This document shows positions 1 to 7,881 of a stretch of DNA of 45,306 nt, in pieces (position 1 is the stretch's first letter; the number at the start of each line of letters is the position of its first letter). The notes beneath the pieces were generated by a model. That model made no database searches. It was not told the DNA's origin and was given only the letters and a program-made list of their open reading frames with translations. The translations under genes were made by a program, and so were the position numbers. This stretch comes from Listeria valentina (lineage in GTDB: Bacteria > Bacillota > Bacilli > Lactobacillales > Listeriaceae), in NCBI RefSeq assembly GCF_011800755.1, contig NZ_JAATJW010000016.1, positions 1 through 45,306 of the forward strand, given 5' to 3'.

Positions 1-74
1 AGTCCTTTCGACATTTGTGTCTATTTATTTACTAGTATATCAAAAAAGGTGTCTACTTTATTAGGATACATGCA
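1..74 (-). mobile_element. Outer end of an insertion sequence (left copy)
   Basis: Bases 1-74 are an exact reverse complement of 45230-45303. The sequence includes GTGTCTACTTTATTAGGATA, which looks like the terminal inverted repeat of an IS (possibly IS3 family; family uncertain). The element runs out of the window to the left, so no transposase is visible. At the inner boundary the sequence changes at once to the tail of a broken GNAT gene. Shared ends of about k-mer length are also what a short-read assembler leaves when a contig stops inside a repeated IS, so this may be a contig boundary. Confidence 0.7.
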
Positions 75-253
75 ATTTACTTAAATATGGGATAGCAAAG
101 TATTCAATTAATAATTTGACAGTTAACGAGCAAAATCCACTTGCTAAAGGCTTTTATGAATACATGGGATTTGAAATATATAAAAGAACGGATTGCGACG
201 AACAAGGTAATCCTTATCCGCTATTATATATGAAACTAACGAGCCAAAAGTAA
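74..253 (+). pseudogene. GNAT acetyltransferase, C-terminal remnant cut by the IS
   Basis: The frame ending at the stop 251-253 reads about 59 residues typical of the last part of a GNAT N-acetyltransferase. It has an L-T-V-N-E-Q-N-P-L-A segment, then F-Y-E-Y-M-G-F (the classic acetyl-CoA-fold end), then D-E-Q-G-N-P-Y-P-L-L-Y-M. The N-terminal two thirds are missing because the IS end abuts directly. A terminator follows immediately, so this was once the last gene of a transcript. It cannot be functional without the acetyl-CoA binding loop. Substrate unknown. Confidence 0.75.
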
Positions 254-318
254 AAGAACAGAATCGTTCAATGAAGCCATTTGTAAAAATGACTTGCTTG
301 ACGATTCTGTTCTTTTTT
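252..318 (+). terminator. Rho-independent terminator after the GNAT remnant
   Basis: A long stem (AAAAGAACAGAATCGT at 252-267 pairing with ACGATTCTGTTCTTTT at 301-316) ends in a T run. A wide loop separates the arms. It lies tail to tail with the LPXTG gene and could also stop minus-strand transcription, although the reverse-strand T tract is short. Confidence 0.75.
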
Positions 319-374
319 ATTTCATGTCCCAAACTCGTATTAAACTAAAAATAGAGTAAAAATTTGAATGATAA

Positions 375-2342
375 TTATTCCCGTTTTTTGCGGCGGGAAA
401 TGAGCATAGTCGAAGTAGCCAAAAGAAGCAAGGCTCCTAAAGCCACTGTCCAAGGCATCCCCCGGTCACCCGTGCTCGGTAGCGAAAAACCACCGATGTG
501 CTGCGCATTCCCGTTTCCTGCAGTCGGGTTCCCGTTTTCGGTATGACTTCCGCCGCCGTTTTCACGAGCAATGATTTCGACTGGAACGCGGATTAGCGTA
601 CGATTGCCAGCTTTATCCTCCAGTTTCACTGTCACCACTTGCGAACCTGACTGGGTAAAATCAGGTTTGGTTTCATAAGTCACGGTTAAGTTGTCCGGCT
701 CCACGCCTGCGTTATCATAGATATCCCGCAGAAGGTGACTTGGATCTTTTGGCGGGGCATCCCCTTGTTGGAATGTGTGTTTCACGGCTTTCGCTTCAGG
801 CGGCGTTGTATCTTGTACCGTTTGCTTATTCGAAATCGGGCTCTTGTTCTCGGCGTCATCTGTCGCAACTGCTACATAATCCACATAAGGCGTGAGTGGC
901 TGCTTGTCAGTAGGAATCGCCACAGAAAACTGGCCATCGGTGCCGGCTTTCGCTTTTGCCACTTCTTTTTGTTTCGCATCTAAAATAGATACCGTAGTGC
1001 CTGCTTCGGCTTGCCCGGTAAAGGCTTCATCTTGATCTCGGATTAGATTTAATGTAGGCGCTTTTGGCGCCACAACATCTTGTACGGTTACTTGTGTGGT
1101 CGCGGTTTTCCCGTGGATCATACTCGTTCCCGTCACGACTTCGCCGGCATGAAAGAACTTTCCTTTCGGAAGCGCCATCCGGAAGTTTCCTTGGGCATCT
1201 GTGCGAACATGATAAGAAGCTTGTACACGCGGATTGTCGCTTGGCATCGTTGGATTTGGAAGCGTCGCCACGCCTTCAAAGCGAATTAAAGCATCTGGAT
1301 AGGATTTTCCGATCAGCGTGTAGCTGTGTTCATCTTTTGGATTATCCACGAGTGACTCGATTTGAATCGTAGGATCCACAGCATCATGAAGCGCTTGGGC
1401 TTTATCGAGTTCTTTTTGATAAAAATCTTTGACGAGCGGATCTAAAATGAGATCTAAATCAATTTGATTCTGAACCGCATCCAGATCTTCTTGAACAACT
1501 GGTAAACGGAGTTTCGAATGCGTATCATCTGTAAACAAACCATCCACGCCCGTCCGCACTTCTTCAATGCCTTGGTCGAGATCAAGGACAGCTAAATGGC
1601 TGTAAGAAACACTTGAAATTCCCTGTATATCTGGCATTGCGCCGACTAAAATAGTCACTTCTTCCCCTGTTCCAGTGAAAGACATAGTTTTGAGCAAGTT
1701 TGATTCAGCTTCTGCTTCCCGAAAATCTGGTTTGTTAGCTATTGTTTGGGACAAATAAAGATCAACAAGGGTACTCCCACCTCTACCAGATGAGCCAATA
1801 GGGCTGTCTTCGAAGGGGATTTGCGGGTTGACCAGTCGATCAGCAGACGCTTCTTTGTTAACTTCACTAGCCAATCCTTGATAAGAAAGTTGATAACGAT
1901 GTCCTTTTATTGTAGGAATAGTTTGAATCGCACCTACATTGGATGTTCCGTTTGGAGATCCCATCACGCCGTCAACTAAAAATTCAATCGTTTTACGGGA
2001 AGAAGTTTGATTTTGCGTAACTCTTCCGTATTTTGTTCCAGTATAATATGAGAAATAGCCCTTTTCATCTACTTCAGTTTGTTCAAACATAGCACGCGGC
2101 CCTCTTTGATTGTCAGAAGTTACAGGCTGCCAGTATCCTTTCCCGAATTGAAGATGATTAAAACGATCCAATAGCTTCGGATCTGTTACCTCAGTAATCG
2201 TGTTTTCAATAGCTGGTTTTATGTTCTTTTTCGTACTAGCGTCTACTTGTGTTTTAGTTGTCCCGCCAAATGGCAACACCAAGCTAATGACTAGAACTAG
2301 AACGAGTGAAAAAATGGTAAAGCGAATTTGGTTTTTTTTCAA
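375..2342 (-). CDS. LPXTG-anchored surface protein with Ig-like modules
   Basis: A 655-residue cell-wall protein. Residues 1-35 are a Sec signal peptide (KKNQIR, then a hydrophobic core). The next 300 or so residues form an N-terminal domain I do not recognise. About residues 335-520 look like two bacterial Ig-type modules, each starting after a proline-rich joint (V-A-P-K-A-P-T, D-T-T-P-P-E-A), followed by a DUF5011-like strand-rich module to about 600. The C-terminus is a textbook sortase signal: LPSTG at about 621-625, a hydrophobic stretch, and the tail RRKKRE. It should be attached to peptidoglycan by sortase A. TAGGAGG precedes the ATG. The gene lies 80 bp downstream of, and in the same direction as, a Crp/Fnr-type regulator, so the pair are probably co-transcribed or one controls the other. 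Ligand unknown; the architecture resembles listerial adhesin-like proteins. Confidence 0.85.
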   Translation of the reverse strand: MKKNQIRFTIFSLVLVLVISLVLPFGGTTKTQVDASTKKNIKPAIENTITEVTDPKLLDRFNHLQFGKGYWQPVTSDNQRGPRAMFEQTEVDEKGYFSYYTGTKYGRVTQNQTSSRKTIEFLVDGVMGSPNGTSNVGAIQTIPTIKGHRYQLSYQGLASEVNKEASADRLVNPQIPFEDSPIGSSGRGGSTLVDLYLSQTIANKPDFREAEAESNLLKTMSFTGTGEEVTILVGAMPDIQGISSVSYSHLAVLDLDQGIEEVRTGVDGLFTDDTHSKLRLPVVQEDLDAVQNQIDLDLILDPLVKDFYQKELDKAQALHDAVDPTIQIESLVDNPKDEHSYTLIGKSYPDALIRFEGVATLPNPTMPSDNPRVQASYHVRTDAQGNFRMALPKGKFFHAGEVVTGTSMIHGKTATTQVTVQDVVAPKAPTLNLIRDQDEAFTGQAEAGTTVSILDAKQKEVAKAKAGTDGQFSVAIPTDKQPLTPYVDYVAVATDDAENKSPISNKQTVQDTTPPEAKAVKHTFQQGDAPPKDPSHLLRDIYDNAGVEPDNLTVTYETKPDFTQSGSQVVTVKLEDKAGNRTLIRVPVEIIARENGGGSHTENGNPTAGNGNAQHIGGFSLPSTGDRGMPWTVALGALLLLATSTMLISRRKKRE

Positions 2343-2422
2343 TGGAATTAGCCTCCTAAATTTTGAAATGATAAAAATTTATTTGTTTTTCTTGTTAGAT
2401 TTACGAGCGGCCGTGTTTTATC

Positions 2423-3115
2423 TTACTGATCACTAATTTCTTGTTTTAAATAGTTCGTTAAATTTCCTACATGGATTAATCTGCATTTTGGTTTCCAGTG
2501 AGCAACGATTCCGAGTCCTAAAAGTTCCTTGATCGCCTCGTTCGTTCTGGCTTTACCTGAGTTGGCTAGTTGGGCAATAAATGTTTGTGTGACAAATGGA
2601 GGGATAAAAACAAGCTCTGGATCTAGATCAGAAACTTCACCAACTTTTCCAATTACGCGAAACAACGCCCAAGCAACTTTTAACTGACTGTTTTTAATGG
2701 AGATGAAATTTGAAAGGGAAATGTGTGCCAGCTGTACAATGGTGCGCTCGAATAGGTGGTGATATTTTCTAGGTTCCACATACAAATGCGATAATAGAAA
2801 TTCCTTTTCGATCTCATAAATTTTTACTGGAGTGACCGCAACAACTTGATATTGGATGAAATGAGGGATTTCCCATGTATAAGAATCGTCTACTAAAGCT
2901 TCTAAATTCAGAAGATCTCCTTCTACAAGAATCTCTGTGTTGACCTTTTCTCCTTGCCGATTGGTGGCTTGGACTAAAACAATGCCTTGACGAATCAGTA
3001 GAACTTTGTTGTCGTTTGCTGCGCTACTTTTGTAGCAAATTTGATCAGGTTCATAGAGAGTGGCGTTCCAAGAGGTGGAGTGCCACTCTCTAAACTCAGC
3101 GGTTTCATAAAACAT
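2423..3115 (-). CDS. Crp/Fnr (PrfA-like) family transcription regulator
   Basis: A 230-residue protein with an N-terminal cyclic-nucleotide-binding-type beta roll (about residues 15-115, containing V-L-L-I-R-Q-G-I and V-E-G-D-L-L-N-L-E) and a C-terminal winged helix (about 150-220, with T-Q-T-F-I-A-Q-L-A-N-S-G-K-A-R-T-N-E as the likely recognition helix). Length and layout match the many PrfA-like Crp/Fnr proteins of Listeria. The frame is open for 26 more codons upstream, but ATG 3115 is preceded by GGAAAGGA at good spacing, and the longer version would swallow a promoter-like dyad. Iron-sulfur cysteines of the Fnr type are not seen. Its obvious candidate target is the LPXTG gene downstream. 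The effector is unknown; it may be a ligand-free regulator. Confidence 0.85.
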   Translation of the reverse strand: MFYETAEFREWHSTSWNATLYEPDQICYKSSAANDNKVLLIRQGIVLVQATNRQGEKVNTEILVEGDLLNLEALVDDSYTWEIPHFIQYQVVAVTPVKIYEIEKEFLLSHLYVEPRKYHHLFERTIVQLAHISLSNFISIKNSQLKVAWALFRVIGKVGEVSDLDPELVFIPPFVTQTFIAQLANSGKARTNEAIKELLGLGIVAHWKPKCRLIHVGNLTNYLKQEISDQ

Positions 3116-3146
3116 AAAATTGATCCTTTCCAGTCTATGGTGGTAT

Positions 3147-3179
3147 CTTTGTGCATAAAAGGGACGCTTTATACACAAG
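3147..3179. promoter_or_regulatory. Inverted repeat upstream of the Crp/Fnr-like gene
   Basis: TTGTGCATAAA (3149-3159) and TTTATACACAA (3168-3178) form an 11-bp inverted repeat with one mismatch and an 8-bp centre, about 35 bp before the regulator's start codon. Dimeric Crp/Fnr proteins bind such dyads, so autoregulation is plausible. It does not match the canonical PrfA box. Confidence 0.4.
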
Positions 3180-3641
3180 CTTTTTTCAAACACATAAATT
3201 CTTACAATCTAGCGTCTCCCCTTGGAAGTGCTGGATTGCTTTATTTAGAATATTTAGTACAACATTTGCTCATAAAACGTCCGTTTAAACAACAGTAATT
3301 TCAGTTATGACATAAGCTTTATGTGTAAAAAGGCTTAAGTTCTATCCTTAAAGCGAAAAACAGTAAATTTTAAATATCAACACGCGTGCAAGTAACATTT
3401 TAGTATAGGAACCTAGATTACGATCTTCTTAAAGAAACTAATTAAGTGTTTTATGTGACTTATTTGTGAACTTTTGAATCTTACTAAATTAAGCAAATTT
3501 AAAGAAAGAGTTATGAAAATCTCGAAAAAGGGAAAGGCTTTGTATATAAGGAAAGACGAGCTTTTTATCACAATGTGATTTTTTTGATTGATAAATTAAA
3601 GAGTAATTTTGAAAAAGAAAATTAATTTTTGTTTGTATTGG
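3180..3641. other. AT-rich intergenic region
   Basis: No open frame worth calling lies in this stretch of about 460 bp. It contains a small dyad ACATAAGCTTTATGT (3310-3324) and another, ATCACAATGTGAT (3567-3579), followed by a T run. The latter may be a weak terminator or an operator. Divergent promoters for the regulator and the copper locus must lie here, but I cannot fix the former. Confidence 0.4.
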
Positions 3642-3694
3642 TTGACAATAAACGACTACAATTGTAGACTGTAAATATAGTTTACAATTGTAAA
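3642..3694 (+). promoter_or_regulatory. Copper-responsive promoter with two CopY cop boxes
   Basis: TTGACA (3642-3647), a 17-bp spacer and TAGACT (3665-3670) make a plausible sigma-A promoter. Two copies of TACAATTGTA (3657-3666 and 3683-3692) match the CopY operator consensus TACANNTGTA of Gram-positive copper operons. One box overlaps the promoter and the other lies just downstream of it. This is the expected layout for copper-relieved repression of copYAB-type operons. Confidence 0.8.
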
Positions 3695-3707
3695 CAAAAG
3701 TGCAGTT

Positions 3708-3979
3708 CGAACTGAGTCAGTTGGTAAAAAATCCATCTATCATCCTGCCATTCGTGAAGGGGATATACTGTTAAAGGCACAACAGAAAATTTATTTTCCC
3801 ATATATGTGTAAAACGGATCGGAGAGGCGATCATGGATTTAGTCACAGAAGCGGGGTTAACGGATACTGATGTTGAGCGAATCAAAAAGCAACTAGCGAA
3901 TAAGAAAACGGTCCAAGGTATTGAGTGCAACTCTATTCCCAAGAAAGAGGAACGGAATCACTCCCCTGCAAGAAAATAA
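3708..3979 (+). pseudogene. copY: Degenerate copY copper-responsive repressor
   Basis: Two adjoining frames together read as the C-terminal half of CopY. The first (3708-3809) gives T-E-S-V-G-K-K-S-I-Y-H-P, matching the CopY wing segment, and stops at 3810. The second (3812-3979) continues with K-R-I-G-E-A-I-M-D-L-V-T-E-A-G-L-T and ends with a G-I-E-C-N-S-I-P segment. The winged-helix DNA-binding half, the start codon and any ribosome site are absent: the operator runs straight into the remnant. The metal hook, normally C-x-C-x4-C-x-C in CopY, is reduced to one cysteine. The gene is therefore beheaded, frameshifted and stripped of its copper site, and cannot make a repressor. Confidence 0.8.
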
Positions 3980-4000
3980 AACCAGCTGAGAGTGAAGGGA

Positions 4001-4090
4001 ATGAGTAAGGATTACAAGTTGATAAGGTTATATCAACAGTTGATGGATTATTTAGCTTGTGTTAGTGAAAATAGTAGGAGGAGTTTGTGA
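4001..4090 (+). other. Possible 29-codon small ORF before copB
   Basis: ATG 4001 opens a 29-residue frame (MSKDYKLIRLYQQLMDYL, then ACVSENSRRSL) whose TGA overlaps the copB ATG as TGATG. The overlap suggests translational coupling, but the ribosome-site-like GAAGGGA sits directly against the ATG, which is poor spacing. It may be a leader, a remnant, or chance. Confidence 0.25.
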
Positions 4091-6165
4091 TGAAACACGA
4101 AAAACAAAAGGAAGAAACAATGAACATGAATCACGAGGGACATGATCACAGCCAAATGGATCATTCGGCTGGTGGCCACGATCACCATGATATGGACAGT
4201 GGAGGAATGGACCATTCGATGCACATGGGGAATTTCAAACAAAAATTTTGGATTTCTCTTATTTTAGCGATTCCGATCATTGTTTTCTCGCCGATGATGG
4301 GAATGCAGCTACCTTTTCAATTTACTTTCCCCGGTTCGGATTGGGTCGTACTCATTTTAGCGACAATTCTTTTCATTTATGGTGGGCAACCATTCCTCAG
4401 TGGAGCTAAAATGGAACTGAAAATGAAGAGTCCGGCGATGATGACTTTGATCGCAATGGGGATCTCGGTTGCTTATGTCTATAGTTTGTATTCGTTTATT
4501 GCAAATAAAGTCAATCCGAATGACCATGTGATGGATTTCTTCTGGGAACTTGCAACGTTGATTGTGATTATGCTTTTGGGGCATTGGGTAGAAATGAACG
4601 CTATCTCTAACGCGGGTAACACGCTTAAGAAGTTGGCGGAATTGTTGCCAGATGAAGTTAACAAAATGGAAGCAGATGGTTCTACGAAAAAAGTGAAATT
4701 GCAAGATGTTCATCACGGGGATATTTTACTTGTTCGTGCAGGGGATAAGATGCCAACAGATGGTGTGATCACGAATGGCTCAACGATTGTGGATGAGTCC
4801 GCTGTAACGGGAGAGTCGAAGGGCGTTCAGAAAAACGTCGGTGAGACGGTCATCGGAGGTTCTGTTAACGGCGATGGGACCATTCAATTGAAAGTAACCG
4901 GAACTGGTGAAGATGGCTATTTGGCCAAAGTGATGACGATGGTCAAACAAGCACAACAAGAAAAATCAAAATTAGAGTCGGTTTCGGACAAGGTTGCTAA
5001 GTGGCTCTTTTATGTGGCTTTAGTTGCAGGGATTTTAGCTTTCATTATTTGGTTGATTGCAGCTGACTTACCACAAGCGCTAGACCGAATGGTAACGGTT
5101 TTTGTTATCGCATGTCCGCACGCATTAGGGTTAGCTATTCCTTTAGTTATCGCTCGTTCAACTTCGATAGCTGCTAAAAATGGCTTGTTACTAAAAAGTC
5201 GTCAAGCTTTAGAACAAGGAAATCAGTTGGATTATGTTTTCCTTGATAAAACGGGAACGCTAACAGAAGGTAAATTTACTGTAACAGGTGTTGAAACTTT
5301 GGCTGAGATGGACAAAACAGAAGCACTAAAATATATTGGTGCTTTGGAATCTCAAACAAACCATCCTCTAGCTGTTGGCGTCATGAATTACTTGAAAGCT
5401 GAAAAAATCGAAGCTTATCAAGCACAAGACGTTGCTACATTGAAAGGAATTGGCGTGAAAGGATTAGTAGAAGGCCGCGAGATCATTTTAGTTAATCAAA
5501 AAGAAATCGAACGGCGCAAGCTAAACTTTGAACTAGAAAAATTAAAAGAATATCAAGCGCAAGGAAATACGATTTCGTTTCTACTCGTTGATGATGAGTT
5601 AGTCGCTTTCTTCGCGATGGGGGATACTTTGAAGGACCAAGCACAAAACTTTATTACGAGCTTACGAGAAGTCGGAATTGAACCCGTGATGTTAACGGGA
5701 GACAATAAAGATGCTGCGGAAGCGGTCGCTCATTACCTGGATATCAAGGAGTTTTACAGCGAATTACTGCCAGATGATAAGGAAAAAATCATAAAACGTT
5801 ACACGGATGAGGGCAAGAAAGCGATGATGGTTGGAGACGGAATTAATGATGCTCCGGCTCTTGCGAGAGCCTCGATCGGTATGGCAATTGGTGCAGGAAC
5901 AGATATTGCGATTGACTCTGCCGATGTTGTCTTAACGAATAGTAACTTGCAAGATATTTTGAAATTTGTTCGCCTAGCTAAAAGAACGCATAGCAAGATG
6001 ATTCAAAACCTTTGGTGGGGAGCTGGTTACAACATTCTAGCAATTCCGCTAGCTGTCGGTATCTTAGCTCCAATTGGGATTCTTTTGAGTCCAGCCGTTG
6101 GTGCGATTTTGATGTCACTAAGTACGATCATCGTAGCAATCAATGCTATGACTTTAGACGCCTGA
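4090..6165 (+). CDS. copB: CopB-type copper-translocating P1B ATPase
   Basis: A 692-codon frame beginning with GTG at 4087; ATG 4090 (691 residues) is favoured because AGGAGGAG lies 7 bp upstream. Residues 10-45 form a histidine/methionine-rich tail (H-E-G-H-D-H, M-D-H, H-D-H-H-D-M) in place of an HMA domain, as in CopB/TcrB. Membrane helices are followed by the actuator V-T-G-E-S, the signature C342-P343-H344 (CPH, the CopB class, versus CPC in CopA), phosphorylated Asp386 in D-K-T-G-T, N-H-P-L in the nucleotide domain, and the hinge G-D-G-I-N-D-A-P. It should export copper (or silver) from the cytoplasm. It is intact, although its repressor gene upstream is destroyed, so it may now be expressed constitutively or be controlled by a CopY elsewhere. 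No copZ or copA lies beside it. Confidence 0.93.
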   Translation: MKHEKQKEETMNMNHEGHDHSQMDHSAGGHDHHDMDSGGMDHSMHMGNFKQKFWISLILAIPIIVFSPMMGMQLPFQFTFPGSDWVVLILATILFIYGGQPFLSGAKMELKMKSPAMMTLIAMGISVAYVYSLYSFIANKVNPNDHVMDFFWELATLIVIMLLGHWVEMNAISNAGNTLKKLAELLPDEVNKMEADGSTKKVKLQDVHHGDILLVRAGDKMPTDGVITNGSTIVDESAVTGESKGVQKNVGETVIGGSVNGDGTIQLKVTGTGEDGYLAKVMTMVKQAQQEKSKLESVSDKVAKWLFYVALVAGILAFIIWLIAADLPQALDRMVTVFVIACPHALGLAIPLVIARSTSIAAKNGLLLKSRQALEQGNQLDYVFLDKTGTLTEGKFTVTGVETLAEMDKTEALKYIGALESQTNHPLAVGVMNYLKAEKIEAYQAQDVATLKGIGVKGLVEGREIILVNQKEIERRKLNFELEKLKEYQAQGNTISFLLVDDELVAFFAMGDTLKDQAQNFITSLREVGIEPVMLTGDNKDAAEAVAHYLDIKEFYSELLPDDKEKIIKRYTDEGKKAMMVGDGINDAPALARASIGMAIGAGTDIAIDSADVVLTNSNLQDILKFVRLAKRTHSKMIQNLWWGAGYNILAIPLAVGILAPIGILLSPAVGAILMSLSTIIVAINAMTLDA

Positions 6166-6182
6166 GAAATCAGGCGTTTTTT
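6158..6182 (+). terminator. Terminator overlapping the copB stop codon
   Basis: ACGCCTGA (6158-6165), loop GAAA, TCAGGCGT (6170-6177), then T6. The TGA stop lies inside the left arm. Confidence 0.9.
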
Positions 6183-6334
6183 AGTTTGAGCTCAGTTTTG
6201 TTGGTTTTTAAGCGCGCGATTTTTATCATGAATAAAAACGTGAAATTTAAAGGCAAGGCGATTATAATAAAAAAGCAGAGAGAAATTACAAACGAGAGCG
6301 ATTTGGTGAGAAATGGAAGGAGAAGGAGTGCATA

Positions 6335-6745
6335 ATGACAGAGCAAATACAGGAAAACGGTCCATTTTATCATGGAACAAAAGCTGAACTTCAAATCGGT
6401 GATTATTTAAATCCAGGTTTTCGTTCGAATTATCGCCCCAATGTCGTCATGAATCATATTTACTTTACCGCTTTAAAAGATGGGGCAAGTCTTGCGGCGG
6501 CTTTAGCACGTGGGGAAGGTGAGGAACATGTGTACCAAGTTGAGCCGACTGGCGATTTTGAAGATGATCCCAATGTGACGGATAAAAAATTCCCTGGGAA
6601 TCCGACAAGATCTTACCGCAGTGCGTATCCGCTAAAGATTGTTGCAGAAATTACTGATTATAAGCGGCTTACAGATGAAGAGCGAGAAAGTTGGAAAAGG
6701 AACTTGGAAGCAGGAACCAAGCGGGATGAAGATATCATCAATTAA
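6335..6745 (+). CDS. arr: Rifampin ADP-ribosyltransferase (Arr family)
   Basis: A 136-residue protein of normal Arr length. It transfers ADP-ribose from NAD to a hydroxyl of rifamycins and inactivates them. Visible family features are F-Y-H-G-T-K near residue 11, G-D-Y-L-N-P-G-F-R-S-N-Y at about 22-33, I-Y-F-T-A at about 44-48, and the E-G-E-E-H-V-Y-Q-V-E-P-T-G stretch at 60-72 with the usual D-P-N-V-T-D-K-K-F-P-G-N-P-T-R-S-Y-R-S tail. The start is set by AAGGAGAAGGAG ahead of ATG. The gene is monocistronic, sitting between the copB terminator and a long hairpin. No integron or transposase adjoins it, and chromosomal arr genes are widespread in Firmicutes. Confidence 0.92.
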   Translation: MTEQIQENGPFYHGTKAELQIGDYLNPGFRSNYRPNVVMNHIYFTALKDGASLAAALARGEGEEHVYQVEPTGDFEDDPNVTDKKFPGNPTRSYRSAYPLKIVAEITDYKRLTDEERESWKRNLEAGTKRDEDIIN

Positions 6746-6780
6746 CGTGTTCCAAGCTAAAGAGCTTGGAACACGTTAAT
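6741..6780 (+). terminator. Perfect 18-bp hairpin after arr
   Basis: The arm at 6741-6758 is perfectly complementary to 6763-6780, with a 4-base AAAG loop. The arr stop codon is in the left arm. The T tract afterwards is short (TTTG), so this is a strong mRNA-end hairpin rather than a textbook terminator. Confidence 0.65.
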
Positions 6781-6866
6781 TTGTAAAAAAGAAAAATTAT
6801 GTTGCCAAGGAAGCTCGCACCCGATAAAATGAAAAGGTATGCAAAGCAGAAAGAAGGGACACGAAG

Positions 6867-7316
6867 TTGATTATTTTCTATGTTATGGCTGGGGTTCTTG
6901 CGGGAATGATGCTCCCTGTTCAAACCTCTGTAAACAACCGTTTAAAAGGTTACACGCAGTCGCCGTTTATTGCTTCTTTTATTTCATTTGCTGTTGGAAG
7001 TACGGTGCTTTTGATACTTACACTGCTAACTTTTCACAATTTTGGGATCATTCCTGAAGCGATTGCTGCTAATCCGTGGTGGATTTGGTTTGGCGGCGGC
7101 GCGCTCGGTATTATCTTTTTAACCAATAATATTTTACTTTTGCCACGACTCGGATCGGCGCTTACAGTGATGGTGACGGTTTGCGGGCAAATGGTGATGG
7201 CGATTTTGATCGACCAGTTTGGCTGGTTTAACTTGCCGGTACACGAACTAAATCTAGAACGGCTGCTCGGAATGGCGCTGATGTTTTTTGGCGTTTTCCT
7301 GATGCAACGCTTTTAA
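6867..7316 (+). CDS. DUF606 (YdcZ-type) DMT-superfamily membrane protein, copy 1
   Basis: A 149-residue protein with about five hydrophobic helices, typical of the half-size DUF606 transporters in the drug/metabolite superfamily. The N-terminal segment A-G-M-M-L-P-V-Q-T-S-V-N and the central L-G-I-I-F-L-T-N-N-I-L-L-L-P-R-L-G are conserved in the neighbouring copy. The start is TTG 6867, preceded by AAGGGA at 7 bp; no better ATG is available. It lies 15 bp ahead of its paralogue, so the two are one operon and probably form a heterodimer, as half-size DMT proteins often do. Substrate unknown. Confidence 0.85.
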   Translation: MIIFYVMAGVLAGMMLPVQTSVNNRLKGYTQSPFIASFISFAVGSTVLLILTLLTFHNFGIIPEAIAANPWWIWFGGGALGIIFLTNNILLLPRLGSALTVMVTVCGQMVMAILIDQFGWFNLPVHELNLERLLGMALMFFGVFLMQRF

Positions 7317-7331
7317 GGGAGGCGAACCAAT

Positions 7332-7799
7332 ATGGAAAGACAAGCGCCAAAAACGATGTTTCTCTTTATGCTGATGGGGTTTATTGCCGGAATGTTTTCG
7401 CCGATACAAACCTCGATTAACGGGAAACTACGGGTGGCCGTTGGTTCACCGTTTCTCGCTTCTTTCATCTCATTTTTAGTGGGAACGATTTTATTATTCC
7501 TCATTTGTTTGATTATCGAAAAACGAGTCACTTTCAAAGTGCGTGGCGTCGGCAAAATTCCGTTTTGGGTATTCACGGGTGGCATTATGGGTGTTGTTTT
7601 TGTGACATCCAATATCTTACTTTTGCCGATTTTAGGATCCGCAATGACTGTTGTTTTAGCCATTTGTGGACAAATGGTGATCGCGCTAATTATTGACCAT
7701 TTTGGCTTTTTTGGCGTAATCAAGCATCCAATCAACCGTTACCGCATTATCGGCGTGCTAGCTATGATTGCAGGTATTCTTTTAATTCAAAACTTCTAA
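7332..7799 (+). CDS. DUF606 (YdcZ-type) DMT-superfamily membrane protein, copy 2
   Basis: A 155-residue paralogue of the preceding gene, arising by tandem duplication. The same motifs recur: A-G-M-F-S-P-I-Q-T-S-I-N-G-K-L near residue 17, S-P-F-L-A-S-F-I-S-F, and G-V-V-F-V-T-S-N-I-L-L-L-P-I-L-G. About five helices. The ATG follows GGGAGGCGAACCAAT. It ends without an obvious terminator. Substrate unknown. Confidence 0.85.
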   Translation: MERQAPKTMFLFMLMGFIAGMFSPIQTSINGKLRVAVGSPFLASFISFLVGTILLFLICLIIEKRVTFKVRGVGKIPFWVFTGGIMGVVFVTSNILLLPILGSAMTVVLAICGQMVIALIIDHFGFFGVIKHPINRYRIIGVLAMIAGILLIQNF

Positions 7800-7881
7800 G
7801 CAGAAAAATTGTTTCTCTTCTCGTTTTAAGTTATAAAGAATTATATACTTACTTTAAATAAGTTGTAACGGAGGAGAAACA

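Noticed and set aside
3116-3193. Longer N-terminus for the Crp/Fnr-like gene
   Set aside because: The 26 extra codons have no ribosome site and overlap the inverted repeat; ATG 3115 has GGAAAGGA at good spacing and fits the family's length.
3567-3579. ATCACAATGTGAT as a Crp operator
   Set aside because: The half-sites are turned the wrong way round and too close for a TGTGA-N6-TCACA site; more likely a weak terminator or chance.
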